Positions 45,811-58,684 of a stretch of 64,000 nt of DNA are shown in pieces. Source of the stretch: Macrophomina tecta (Eukaryota > Ascomycota > Dothideomycetes > Botryosphaeriales > Botryosphaeriaceae); the NCBI GenBank assembly GCA_024180945.1, contig JAKSGN010000006.1:4567827-4631826 (forward strand), read 5' to 3'. A program made the translations under genes and the position numbers. A model generated the notes under the pieces. That model did not search any database. It was not told the DNA's origin and saw only the letters and a list, made by a program, of their open reading frames with translations. Within the stretch, counting starts at the first letter, position 1. Each line of letters begins with the position of its first letter.

Positions 45811-48676
45811 CTTCTTTATAAATTAAGTATTTCCCCTAATGTTTCTTCTTATTCTTTAATCCTAAGGGGCGCCCTCGCCGTAGCTCACTTATAGCCTGCG
45901 TTCCGCCTGCGTTTCGCTTGCGTTTTGGCTAGGCGTCCTAGGGAATAGAGTTTTCTTTAAGGTAATTCTATAGAAGCTCTCTATAATTATCTAGCTCCTC
46001 TTTCTACTTCTACTCGTTGTGTTTATAGGGCTAGCCGAGCTATTTAAGTAGGTATTACCTTAGTAGCCCTTCTTTGTGGGCTACTATGACTTCGACTTTC
46101 TAGTATCTACTATTGTCGATTTCTTCGACTAGTGGCGGTTAGAACCCTAGCCTTACTGTATAAGCTTTCAGTAATGCAACGTTAAAAATAGTATGCAGCC
46201 GGGATATAGATTATAGTAGGTCCAAGCGGTAGGCCTAGGAGCTAATCTTCTCTAGAATCCGAAATAGCCCTAGGTAACGGTTATCGAGTTTCTTATAAGG
46301 CCGTTTGGTTTTAATATTTCTTACTAAGAGAAGGACTAGTTATCTAATATCGAAATATATTTCGGTTCGGTTCCGGTTATAATATTTCGTTTAGAGCTCC
46401 TGGGAGTGTCTAAGGAATTTCGCCGCTAATTTCTATACTTTCCGTATGCTTTCCGCGTGCTTTTTAGCTGCTTCGGCCGATTCGGTTAGGGGATTCCTAT
46501 TAAGGTTATCCTAAACCCCGTCCTAGGAGTTAGGTTCCACCCCCGTATCTAGTTAAACTAGTGCGAAGCCTATAGAAGAGTAGGTTTTCTAGTTATAGAC
46601 GTATAAAGCCTACTAGAGAAGCTTTACCTAGTCTAACTAGTTCTAGGAGGTGTAATAGCGTAGATACGCCTCTAACTCCTAATTTTACCTCTCCGTTTAG
46701 CCGTCTATCTACGGGTAAAAGGAGGTACTTAGTCTATACTTAATCCTAAGATTATAGCATAATTCGCTCTAGAACTGGCTCGTAAACGTTAAGCCCCTAT
46801 CCGAGACTAGGCTATTAGGCGGCCCAAATTATACGAAGACGTCGTTTACGATAAGATCTACGAGCGTTACTCTATTAATCGTCTTCCTAACTAGTAGGTA
46901 ACGTACATATTTAGTAAAACGGTCAACGAGTACGAGAACTACGTTATATACTCAACCGTCTCGCCCTACGGATTCTAGCAAGTCCGTGATAAAATTAAGG
47001 GAGTAGTACCTATAGAATTAAGCGGCTACTAGCAGTGGCTGTAATAACCTATACGGCTTATACCGGCGAGCCTTATTACGTTAATAGGCATCGTAGCTTT
47101 GTATATATTTCCTAATGTCTGCGGTAATGCCTTCCTAGTGGTACTTCCTAGAAAGCACCTCCTGGGTGCGGCGGATGCCGTAATAGCCACCACTCGAATC
47201 GTTATAATTCCTAAGCAAAATTTCCTCGCGTAGCGAAGTGCACTTTAGCACGTATACCCGCCCTTTATAGCGTAGGAGTCCTTGCTCGTCGATCATATAT
47301 TAATCGTACGCTAAAAGCACCCTTTTCGCAAGCTATTCTCGTACGTTTACGTAAAAGGCGTCCCTTCGTTACTCGGTACGAATAAAATCAACTAACGATT
47401 CAGAAGTAGCTTCGAACGCTATTTCGGTTGCAGCGGTCACTATTACTATAGACCAAGACACGAAGCTTTATACTAAGCTCGTGCTAGCTCCCTCGTAGTA
47501 AGTGTATACCGGAGGTGCTAGGCCCTTATAAGCGAACTCGTCATGCTCCTTATAAGTAACGGAACAGACTAAGGCGGTTCGGTAATTACTACCGCCGTTT
47601 ATACGTAGGTTTCCCTCGTGCTCTTAGCCGGGGTCCTTAGTAGTGCGTAGGGGTTCTCTTAACCCCTAAATCTAGAGTTTGCGTTGTAGTGTAGGCAATA
47701 TAGTATTAAGGTAGGTACGCTTATTACCCTCCTTAAAGCTAAGGGCGTAGTCTAGACGCCTCGAAAGGGCATCCGCTAAATTAGACTTACCCGGCTTATA
47801 TTCGATATTAAAATCGAATTTAGCTAAGACTTTAGCGTACCGAGCCTATTAAGCTATAAGGCTCTTAGTCATTATAAAATAACGTAGGTTGTTATAATTA
47901 GATAATACCCGCACCGGCGTCTATACGTATACTAGATAAGGCCTCCAATGCTTAAAGCACTATACGATCGCGTAGAGTTTCTTATCGTAGGTGTCGTACC
48001 GTATTTTAGCACCAGCGAACTTATAGCTAAAATACGTAACGGGGTACTAATAGCGCTAGTTATCCTCTCTATCTAGCGGTTAGAGAAGGATGCCGCCGTA
48101 GGTATAGTCCGATACGTCGGTAATTAGCATAACTAGAAGATTTAGATTATAGTGCCGCAGTATAGGAGCCTACGTAAAGTATACTTTTAGCCTACTAAAC
48201 GCCTGCTTTGCCCCTACGGGCTATTCCCAGGGCTTATACCATTTGGTTGGCCCCTTTTTCGGCGCTCGTTTAGCTCCTAGATTAGGATCTTAGGCTGCTT
48301 CTTTTAGCAAGCTAGTCAGTGGTTAAACCACTATAGAGTAATTCTATATAAAGCGCCTGTAGAAGTTGGCAAAGCCTAGAAAAACCTAAATATTACGGTA
48401 GCTTTACGGCTCCGGCTAGTCCTTAATAGCTTCGACTCTTACGGGGTCTATAATAACCCCCTGGGGGGTGACGATGAAGCCCAGGAACTCGATATACTTT
48501 ATATAAAAGCTATATTTAGACGGTTTTGCGTAGAGGTTCTAATTACGTAATCTTTAGAGAACACGTTTGATGTGCTCGACGTGCTAAGACTTATCCGCTA
48601 AGTATATAAGTATATCATCTAAGTACACTACGCAAATCGTGTCTACTAGGCCTCCTAGGGCTCGGTGGATATATGA

Positions 48677-49072
48677 CTAGAAGGTTACGGGTGCGTTAGT
48701 TAAGCTAAATAGTATAACTAGGTACTCGTAATACCCGTAACGCGTCTTAAATACTATTTTCCACTTATTACCTTCCTTTATGCGGATTCGGTAATAAGCA
48801 TCGCGCAGGTCTAGTTTAGTAAAGATCTTTGCGGTGCTTAGGCGGTCCAGTAGCTCGCCTACTAGTAGTATAGAATAGCCATTTTTAACCGTAACCTTAT
48901 TCAGGCCCCTATAATCTACGTATAACCACATAGTGCCGTCTGCCTTGGGGGCAAAGAGAATAGGCGCGCCCGTAGACGACTTACTATACCTAATCCACCC
49001 CCGTTCCAAGGCCTTATTAATATATTCCCTAAGGATCCGTAGTTCGGATTGGGAGAGTCTATATAGGGGCAT
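48677..49072 (-). pseudogene. Reverse transcriptase fragment of element B
   Basis: An unbroken 131-residue piece of Ty3/Gypsy RT. Motifs in order are LREYINKALERGWIR, SSTGAPILFAPKADG, VDYRGLNKVTVKN, FTKLDLRDAYYRIRI and YGYYEYLVILFSLTNAPVTF. The YVDD-type catalytic segment falls to the left, beyond a stop, so this is a broken polyprotein. The residues kept match active Gypsy RT well, making B the least decayed LTR element here. Confidence 0.88.
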
Positions 49073-51224
49073 TAACGGTGGCTTAGAACCTACAACGAGA
49101 TTAATAGTATAATCGAACTTAGTATATTACGGTAGCTTAGTAGTTTATTCGTCTAAAAATACGTCTAAGTACTCCCTATAAGTATCTAAAATCTCGTCGC
49201 GGACCTCCTTAGCTATTTTAGCTAGTAGTGCATTTGCTAAACCGGCGAGTTCCTCATACGGTTCGCATGCTCTTTAGATGCGGGAGTATAGCCCCCGTAG
49301 GTAGAAGAGAGTTTAGTTAGGTAGGAGCTCTTTTAGATTTTAGTTACCCCCGCCCTACTTCTCGCGTGCGTTTAGTATACTTTCCGCCCGCGAGAGGGCT
49401 ATAAAAGAGTCGAAGTTATTTCTTTAACTTTCTAGGTTACCCGTAGGCGAGAGCTAGTAGTCGGACGGCTAGAGGGAGTAAATAGACTCCCCTAGTTCTA
49501 AGTCCTAGAATAATTTAGTGGCGCTTACTAAATACACACGCTCTAGCGAGTTTATACTTTAGTAAAACGTTCCTCTTCTAAAATCGATAACCGGCCCGGC
49601 AGCCCCGAGCCAGGGCATGCCGAGTATAGTATCGTAGCCCGTGAACGAGCTACTCCAGTAAGGTTAGGATTCGGTAGTATGCGTGGCGCCCCCCGAGTCG
49701 CACGTAGTAACCCCTATATAATAAGAGTCGTGCAACGTAACGGTAGTATTATTAAGAAGGTAGACAGACGGCCTAGCACTAGCTTATATATTTTATAAGG
49801 CAAGTCGCTCTACGCATTTAAGGGACACGAGGTTTAGGTTACAACCACAATCTATTAATACTCGAATTTTAGTAGGATCGAATAGGGTTTCTATCGAAGC
49901 GATGATTTCTATACGTTTTAAACTACCTCCCGTTTAAGGCCCTAACCGTAAGGAGGAGAGGGAAGCGATTAGAACTTTCCTTTTCCCGAGCCTTACTTAC
50001 CTTTATAGTTCACCTAGTTAGCGTGGCCTTTGGCCTGCTTTTCGCCTGCGTTCGGGGTACTAGACCTATACGAATCGCCTGCGTTCTTTAGGGGAGCTAA
50101 AGCTTCGGATCTTTAGTCCCCTTTGGCCTTCTTACTATTCCTAAAACCCTTATGGGGACCGTTGCGTCCTAGGCTAGGAGTAGTAAAAGGGCACTTGGTC
50201 CCCTATAACTACTACCCGTCCTCGCCCTTTTTATAGGGCCTCGTTGCCTCTAGCGTTTACTTAACGCGTTGGATTTCAGCTACTAAATCCTCTTCTACCT
50301 ATACCCTAGTAAGGAAGGACTGGCGCACGAGCTCTATACGTATAAATAGTAAGAGCCGAGAGTAAATCTAGTTAATATAATAATCTACGTTCTAAATCCG
50401 ATACGTAAATTTATCCTCGTACGTCTTTATTTAGGCATAGAATTTTATGAACTTCTGGCCCTCCTTTATTACTATAGTATAATAACTAACAGCGTTGTTA
50501 AGGCGGTAGACGATAGAATTACGAATATAATCTTATACTAACGTCTTAAACTCCTACTAGAGTAGTGCTGGTTTCTCCTAGTTTATTAAATATCTTTAGA
50601 CGTGCTAAGAGAGGGTCTTATATTTAGATAGCCCTTTAGTGGCCTAGAGGGTCCTCCTAAGGCAGTCCTTATCCGCCCGGTACACGTTAAAACGTGTCTC
50701 CACCGCATTCGTCCATAAGTCGTATAAGCCCTAAGTAAGGCCTTCGAGTTTTAGAGATGGGTTTCTTACGAGGAGGTCGAGTCGCTTTTCGCTATCGTCT
50801 ACCCTGCTTTCCGTATGCGTTTCGCCTGCGTTCGGCGTAGAAACGATAGGTAGTTCGCCATTAAGGGCCGCTTGCAGCTATTATAGAACCTTAACGCGGT
50901 TAAGGCGTTCTAGAAGCTCGGCTTCCGGTATACCTTCCGTAGGTGCGCTACGTAAGCGTTATAGTTCGTCGATAGCTATAGGCGCCCCTAGTTCGGCCGC
51001 GTCGCTTATTAGGCATTTAACGCCCTGGGCGCTCCTATCGACGATTAGCGTTTAATAGCCTTCGGGGGTTAATAAGCCTATTTCTATTCGTTCGCCTCGA
51101 GTGTTCGAACGGCTTTATTAGCCCCTTGTTCCTATTATCGTAAAATCGTTCTTTTCGTCAGAATCGTTATATATAGCCCTTTAAGACCGGCTACTTTTCC
51201 GAAAGGAATTAAGAAGGATTCGAT

Positions 51225-51417
51225 TGTGAGTAAATAGGCTAGTTATAAGCAGGGAGCCTTTAGAAGAGTCGTATATTCTTAAGTACGAATCCTTAGTAGT
51301 ATAGAATTCACCCCTTAGTAGCGTTATATACTAGGGGCCCGTGCGTAGCACGTGATAAGTACGTGGAACGCACGGTATAAGCATCCTAAGGGTATACTAG
51401 GGCCTATTATCCTAATA
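51225..51417 (-). repeat. Element B 5' LTR (193 bases)
   Basis: Partner of 44249-44441, same length, with scattered differences mostly of the C/T or G/A kind. Followed directly by TATAG, the right copy of the target duplication. Confidence 0.92.
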
Positions 51418-54400
51418 TATAGTAAGCTAAGCGTAAGTATCTCGGCATAAAGATTAATTCTTTACATAATCTCCTAGGCCTAGATATACCGATTCCTTGT
51501 GCTCGTTGTCTTTTGTTAGAGGAGAAGGGTGAGGCGGTAGTATATCGTATTACTCCGGGGTATTCGCGTTACGGCGAGTATACTCGTCGTAGTAATACCT
51601 ATTACGACGCTAGTAGTACGGAGAAAAGTAACTATAAGTTCCCCTTATTTCTATTTAACTTATTTTAACTTTTCCCTTCTAGTCGTTCGTCTAGAGCGTG
51701 CTATTGCGAAGGTTACCGCGGATAAGATAGAGGCCTTAGATACTATTTCTAAGCTAACGTTCGAGTTACGCGCCGCTTCGTCCCGTCTAGAATGTTCTCG
51801 GAAATAGAAGGTCTTACTATAACGCCGTAGTAGCTTAATACTAAATAAGAAGGTGCAGTCTATCGAGGACCTTAAGAAGCTAGATCGTTTAGAGGTAGCT
51901 CGCGAGGCTAGGAATCCTATTAACCCTAAAAACGCCGAGGAGGATCGATAAGTAAAGCGTTTACGTGGCGATACCTTAGCTAATACCGTTGCGGGTCCGT
52001 TCTAGTCTATCGGTTCTCCTGGCGCTAGCTCTAGTACTACGCCGCCCGAGGGTCCCGGGCTAGTAAATTAGGCGCGGCAGTCTCCGTTTTCTAATTTTAA
52101 TTTTAGGTCCTTCATATATAACGAGTCGGCGGTATTAGTCGATCTAGATTTCGGCGATAGAACTTATTAATAAGTTCTTAATAATCGTAGAGTTCCGGTA
52201 GTTTCTAGGTATTATTCTAGTCTCCCTTCTATTTAAGAAGGTATCTAAACTAACTATTAATATAGCTACTATCTAGGACTTATTCTACGTTCCAGTCTTT
52301 ATTTTCGTTAGCGTCTAGATTTTCCGGTATAATTTCTTCTGTTTAGCGTAATAGCGTGGCATCTTAGGGTACCAGTTCGAGTAGGGTAACGTAAAATACT
52401 AGGTGTATCCGTATAGTATCTAGTAATTTAAGGCAGAAATTAACCTTTCCGATTTATTTCTCGATTTCGAAGGGACCGACTTTTTTAAAGTCTAATTTTT
52501 TACTTAGTCGGTCGTTCTTTTTTTATTTAAAATTTTTACTAAGAAGGTAAACTTTATCCCCCCTCTTAAGCTTTAGTGCCTCCTAGTACCGTCTATTATA
52601 GTATTTACCTATTTATAGGGCTACGAATTCGAGATCTAGGTATAGTTATACGTAGAGTGCCTTTAGCTAGTCTGCTTTAAGAATTTCTTTTTAGGCTAAT
52701 AACTCGCTTAGTATCGGATATTTATAGGCTATTAGCTCGTACCTATAGTTGGCGTAGAATGGGGATTCTTATATAGCGGACGCCTTTAAGCTATTATATA
52801 CGAATTATATAAGTGGTAGTAGCTTAACCTAGTTATCTTATATATAGTTAAGGTAGTAGTGTAGGTATTATTCTAGTATCTAATTCGTCCATTCTATTTA
52901 TCCGTCTATTTAAGGGTGTATTATAGTTAAGAGCTTATACTTAGCTTTAAGCTATCTAGTAAGGCTTTACTAGAATCGGGATATAAATAGTTAATTTTTA
53001 TCTAATACGAGCTCTTCTAGTAACCTATAATTACTAAAAATTATTCTTAGGAACGTGTAGGCGAGTTCTTCCGCATTTACCAATTTAAGGTATAGTAGGT
53101 AGTATACGTACTTTATTATTCTATTAATAATAACTAGGATTAAGTTATACTTAATCTTAGTAAGCGGTTCTCTTAACTTAGGTAGGTCCGTAATAAAGTC
53201 TAGCGAGATAAATTACTAAGGGCGCTTCGGTACCGATAGTAGCTAAAGCGATCCGTAGGGTACGTATCTCGCGGCCTTACTTTTAATACAAAGATCGTAT
53301 TATAAGATTACCCGTTAAACGGTTCTTCTAAGCCTTAGAAAATAGTAGCTTCTCGTAATTCGCTTTATTATTTTATTTATTTCTTAATAATTATATACTA
53401 GGGCTTCGTGTATATCTTTTATAAGTTCTTCCCGTAGTTTAACCGAAATGTAGACTAATTTTAAAAATAGGATTATACCGTCTACGTTTTTAGTTATTCG
53501 AGGGTCGTTTTCGAGTTCTCTAATTTTTTAAGCCGTTGCGTTATCTATATAGGCTTCTCGGATCTTATACTTCCATTCGTTGCCTTCGAGGCGTATCGCT
53601 AGGGCGAGTAGTCTAACCGGGGTAAGCGAGTTATCCGGTCCTTCTCGGAGCTATATCTATTCGATGCTATAAATAGCGGTAATCTAGCGGCTACGGCTAG
53701 CGGGTATAGAAGACCCGTCTTCCCGCGTATTAAGTATCGTAGGTTATAGACCTAGCTTTTCTTCGATATAGTCGGCTCGTCTACTTAGCGCGTCTACGCG
53801 AGCGTTCTTAGATTTCTTTCTATAGATAATCTTTATATCGTATAATACTAGTTCTTCGGCTTACCTAACCTATCGTCGATTTAGTTTCTTAGTAGTAGTA
53901 AAGTGCGATAGGTTCTTATAGTCGTAGTATACTATAATTTAGTATTTAGCCCCTTTAAGATAGTATCTCTATTCTTTAAAGGCCGTAATAATAGCTAGAA
54001 GTTTCTTATTATAGATGTTATAGTTCCTTTTAGGACCTAATATTTTTCTCGAATAGAAGGCGATAGGGTGTAGCCTACCTTGCTCGTCTAGCTGGCTAAG
54101 GACTACTCTAATAGCGTAGTTGGAGGCGTCGGTTTCGACCGTAATAGATAGATTAGGGTTATAGATATCTAGGACTGGTACCTCCGTAAATATACGCTTT
54201 AGTAAGTCGAAGGCTATTTATTACCTTTCTTTCTATACGAACCCGTATTTCTTCTTTATTAGGTTTATAAGAGGTGTAGATACCTTCACGTAGTTTAGAA
54301 TAAACTTCCGGTAAAAGTTAGTAAATTCGAGAAAGAATTATACTTCTCTAACGGTTTTTAGCGTGGGCTAGTCTCTTATAGCATCTAGCTTTTTATCGTC

Positions 54401-54505
54401 TATACTAATATATCTAGAAGTAATAATAAATCTAAGGTACTCTATCTTCTGCGTGTACTATTCGCTCTTTTCCGGGGCTACTTAGAGGTTCCATTTATTT
54501 AGTGC

Positions 54506-54706
54506 CTATAGGATTTTTCTTATATGCTCAGTATGTTCTTCGAGCGTTTCTAAGTATATTAGAATATTATCTAGGTAAGCCAAAGCGAATACATCTAAAT
54601 ACGGACGTAGTATATTATTAACTAAGCTCTGGAAGGTAGCTAGTATATTAGTAAGTCCGAAGGGTATTACCGTATACTCGTAGTATCTAAATCTCGTCCG
54701 GAACAC
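54506..54706 (-). pseudogene. Reverse transcriptase fragment of element A
   Basis: A 66-residue open piece with FRYYEYTVIPFGLTNILATF, then FALAYLDNILIYLETLEEH, where AYLDNIL is the YVDD-type catalytic box with the second Asp replaced by Asn (GAT/GAC to AAT/AAC fits RIP on the opposite strand). RT continues in broken frames on both sides. No functional enzyme. Confidence 0.85.
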
Positions 54707-57700
54707 CGTTTTCCACTCTTCCCCTTTCTTAATACGGACTAGGTAGTAGCTATCTCTAAGGTCTAGCTTAGTAAAATACTTAGCGTTATGGAGTTTGTCT
54801 TATAGCTCATCAATACGAGGTAGGGGGTATTAGTTTTTAATAGTAATATCGTTTAGTTATCTATAGTTAATATAAAGGCGTAGTTTACCGTTTTTCTTTA
54901 GAATAAATAGAATAAAATAACTAGCCGGTAATAACGATGGGTGTATATATCCTCGTTCTAGGTTCTTTTTAATATACTCTCTTAAAGCCTCTGCCTCTTT
55001 CTCTAAAAGCGAGTATATGGGCTTAAACGCGGGTTATATTCCGGGTATTAGGAGTATCTCGTAGTTCTATAGTTTATATTCTAGTAATTGTCCTTTACCC
55101 CTTTCCTAGAATAGTCGTTGGAGGTCCTAGAATTCTTATAGGACGGTTTCTAGTTCCGGTATTAGTACTAATTTGTCTATAGTAGGCCTTATAATTCCGC
55201 TAAGGTCTGCGTTACCCTCGACTACCGAAATGCCTCGTTTGACGATATTTATCTATCCGTAAGCGGATAGGTCGTATTTTCTACGGATTCTCTAGGGGTA
55301 GTCTTCTCCGACTAGCTTTAGAACGTCATTATCCTCCTAGCGGAGGCCCCTTATTATACGAGCTAGGATTTTCTGCTTGTGTTCTAGGCTTATTTTAACG
55401 AGGATAGTGTATACCTTCTCTCCTCAGTTTCTTATGCGATTTAGTGCGCTTATTAAGATTTCCTAGATATTTATAGGGTTTTCCTTAGCCGTCGGTGTTC
55501 TTTTAGTAGTGGCTAGGTGTCTGGCGTATTTCTCGTTTAGAAAGGTAACTATTCTTTTCTTCTATTAGATATACGGTTCGTAGGTTTTAAACCACGGAAT
55601 TCCTAGGATAATATCGTGCCCTAGTATAGAGGTTACGTCGAGCGTAATCTTCTCTATATATCTCCCGATAGTAAGCTTTGCGGGTTCTATCTCGACCCGA
55701 ATCTATTCTTTATTATATAAGGCGGCTGACCCGTCTACTATTTTTAATAAGTAGGGATAGTCTTTTCTCGTAAGTTAGATATTATTTTAGGTAGCGAAGA
55801 TGTAGTTAATAAAATTACCTTCTACTCCGTTATCGAGCATAGCCATCGCGGTTCGCCCGTAGATAGTTACTAGTATCCTAAGAACTTTTTCTAAGGTGCG
55901 TATATCGTTTAATATACATAAAACCTAGTTAAGGGACCTATCTAATGGCCCCTCCTAGGATCCCTAGCTAGGAAGGCCGTTTAGTTTTTTAATAAGTAGC
56001 GGCTTGCTATCTTCTCGTAAAAGTAGAAGTCCTAGTTCTTCATCAGGATTAGTAATTTCTTCTACTATATCTAGTGTCCGCGCCTAATGCAGCGCCGCTA
56101 GCTAATCTAGTCGTTATAGACCTAGTATTTAAAGATAGGTATAGTATATTTCTTTTTCGGGACCTATTATAGGGTATTTTATACCCTAGTTACTATTCCG
56201 TATATACCGAGGGTAAGCGCTATGCTTCGCAAGTATGCGAGGTCTCGTTATTACTATACTCCCCGGGCCTCGCTTTCGAGCCAGGTCGCTACTTCGTCGG
56301 CCGAGGCGAGGGGTAATTTCTTCTAGGGGTGCTATATACTATCTTCGTAGAATTAAGAGCTAAGCTTCCCGTTCTTTACCTAGTATTACTAAGGTAGTAG
56401 GTCTATTCTCGATCTAGGGGTCTAGTTAATTATAGGGGCGAGGCTAGCTTTAACGCGCCTCGTGTCTCCGTATTGGTTTAGGTGTTCCGTAATTCGGTCG
56501 AGTATAGCTTAATCCTACTATTGCTCTATATTCCCTGCTTTACTAGATTTAGATATACTGTCGTAGAGTTCGCCTATATCGCTGTCGACCAGCTCATCAT
56601 CGTAGGGGAAGTTATCGATTAGATCGTCGATTTCTAGCACTTCCTCGTTACGTGTGGCTAGGTTTAGCTGCCGTAGCTCGGAGGGGTACTACCCGGTAGC
56701 TTATTTATCGCTTTAGTAAGTTATATAGGCGTCATTATAGCAGGCGGTCCAGCTTATAGCCGCGTGGTTAATTTTTTTACTTAGGGTAGACGCGGAGCGG
56801 GGTTCCTCTTCTTCTTAAGTAGCGACGGCGGTAGTTTTACCGGTTTTATTTCGTTATAGGTAGCGGTACCGGGGGTTCTACTTATCTCCGTAGTAGATAT
56901 AGAGTTCTTTATTAAAGCGTTTCGTTTCTTACTTTGTCTACTAGCGTCGAGGCTATCTCTCGCGCTTATTATCTTTATCGCTTTATTAAGCGGCGTCTAG
57001 CTCTATAGCGTCGCCTCCTTCTTATGTGTAGCGTGGTCGTAAGGGGCGCGAAGTATTAGCCCCGTAGTTTCCCTTATATTTTTCTAATTAGCGCTTGAAG
57101 AGGCGGTTATCGTATTTAATAGCTAGCTTAATAAGCTCGTCTAGGGTCTTAGGATCGTCTTATATTATAAGTTAGTCTTTAACCCTCTCCTTAAGTCCTC
57201 GGTAGTAGTAGTCTATAAGGGCGCGGTCGAACTAATCGTCTAGATACGCGGCGGCCTTTTAGAACTCTATAGTATAGTCTACCACTAAGGTTTTTTAGTA
57301 GATATTTATAACGGCTCGTCGGGCCTTATTAACTTCGTCGAGGTCTCCGAAGCTCTACTTAATTTAAGTTATAAAGTATTTATAGCTACTAAAGACTTTC
57401 TTAGTATTCTTCTTACGTACTTCTAGTTCTTTCTCTATCCTGTCTCTAAGGTATGGCTCGAACTACTATACCGCAGTATCGCGGAGATAGGTAGCAGCGA
57501 ATATTATCTTTTTATCGTCTATAGAAAAGTCTCTAGAGTTAAAGAAGAAGTATAGGTCGAGTTATAAGAGAAAGGTTTAAAGCTTCTTTTAGTTACCGTA
57601 GAATAGGTCTAGTTTAGCCGTCTTCGTGCTTCTATTAGGGGGTTAAGTCGCTATAGATATCGAAGCGTATACTAGCGCCGAAGTATAGGCCGCTAGAATA

Positions 57701-58550
57701 GCTTAGTTACGAAGTTCGCCTATTTATTAGTAGAGCTAGGTATTCTCATTAGTTTACTCCTAGAGTTATCCGCGAAGTTCGCCGATCTAGCCTTATATGT
57801 CTTAGATAACCTAAAAGAGGCCGGCCATAGTTGGCTATAGAAAACCGTTATTATTTATATCTACGTCGTTTATTATGTCGCTTAGTTAGCGTTAAGTATC
57901 GGGTAATACTATCTTATTATTAAGTATTCCTCTTCTCGGAACTGCCTTCCCTTATAAGAATAGTAGTTAAAGTATAACGGCGGCCTCTTCTATTAGGCTT
58001 TAGAGTCGCCTAGTAGGGTTAAATAGCGGTAAGGTTTACCTTAAAGAACAAGAGAAGGATAAAGAATTAAAATAATAGATAGCGATTACGTAATAGATTA
58101 GTACGTAGTACGCGTTAGGCTTATTATCTCTAATAAGTCTATATTAGAATCTTAAGTTAACTACGAAGGCTAAAGTACTACCTAATAAGTATATTCTATA
58201 TACTATAGAAAAGCTATAATAATCTAAGAATCGGAACGACTATTAGATTAGTCGTAGTATTAGATTAATCTAAGAGTTAGATTAGTGCTAAGGCTTCTAA
58301 TTCTTAAGTAGGCCTAGTAGGTTCTACGTAACTTAGGTGCTAATGCCCGTTTTTTAAAATCTAACTTCTTTCTTAATAAACGGACGATATATCCGCCTTT
58401 CTCTTATTCGTTCTTCGTACTCGAAAGTCGGTTTCCCGGGTTCTATCTTCTACTCTTAGTAAGGGTATATACTCCCGTACTTACTACCTAGTTTAGCTAA
58501 GCGTACTTCCGTAACTAATTCTTCCCCTACGGGATTCTGCCCTTAGTATA

Positions 58551-58580
58551 CCGCACCCGTGCAAAAGTCAGGGCGCACGG
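58551..58580 (+). repeat. Tc1-type left terminal inverted repeat (30 bases)
   Basis: Exact inverse of 59832-59861. Pairing stops abruptly after 30 bases. Confidence 0.95.
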
Positions 58581-58684
58581 CCAAGGCGCTAATTATCCTG
58601 CCACCAACACCAATACTTTGGAGTCGTATTATTCAACAAGGAGTTGCTCAAATGCAGTAAGAGTTGATTCTTTATAAAGCTAGG

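Larger units (their letters stand above)
44249..51417 (-). mobile_element. Element B: 7169-base Ty3/Gypsy retrotransposon inserted in element A
   Basis: Two LTRs of exactly 193 bases (44249-44441 and 51225-51417) bound it. Flanks CATAG (44244-44248) and TATAG (51418-51422) are the 5-base duplication with one C-to-T difference. A polypurine tract on the minus strand next to the left LTR shows coding sense is minus. RT is the best preserved part (49072-48677); integrase lies to its left (about 47400-46000) and gag/protease to its right (about 51200-49200). An opposite-strand ORF lies near the 3' LTR. Less heavily mutated than A or D, in keeping with being younger. Confidence 0.9.
44219..52170 (+). 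pseudogene. Antisense accessory ORF of element A, split by element B
   Basis: Reads + while gag-pol of the same element reads -. Exon 1 opens near 44219 (ATA where ATG is expected) with PSKRKRDA, is cut by element B at 44248, and resumes at 51418. It then has a cysteine-cluster-like segment (IPCARC, later YSRYGEYTRR where Tyr codons TAT/TAC fit RIPped TGT/TGC). An apparent intron runs from about 51624 to an AG near 51679. The last part is a coiled coil (IAKVTADKIEALDTISKL and VQSIEDLKKLDRLEVAREA) ending near 52170. A nuclear, zinc-binding, coiled-coil protein is plausible. It sits between the 3' end of pol and the 3' LTR. Confidence 0.55.
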
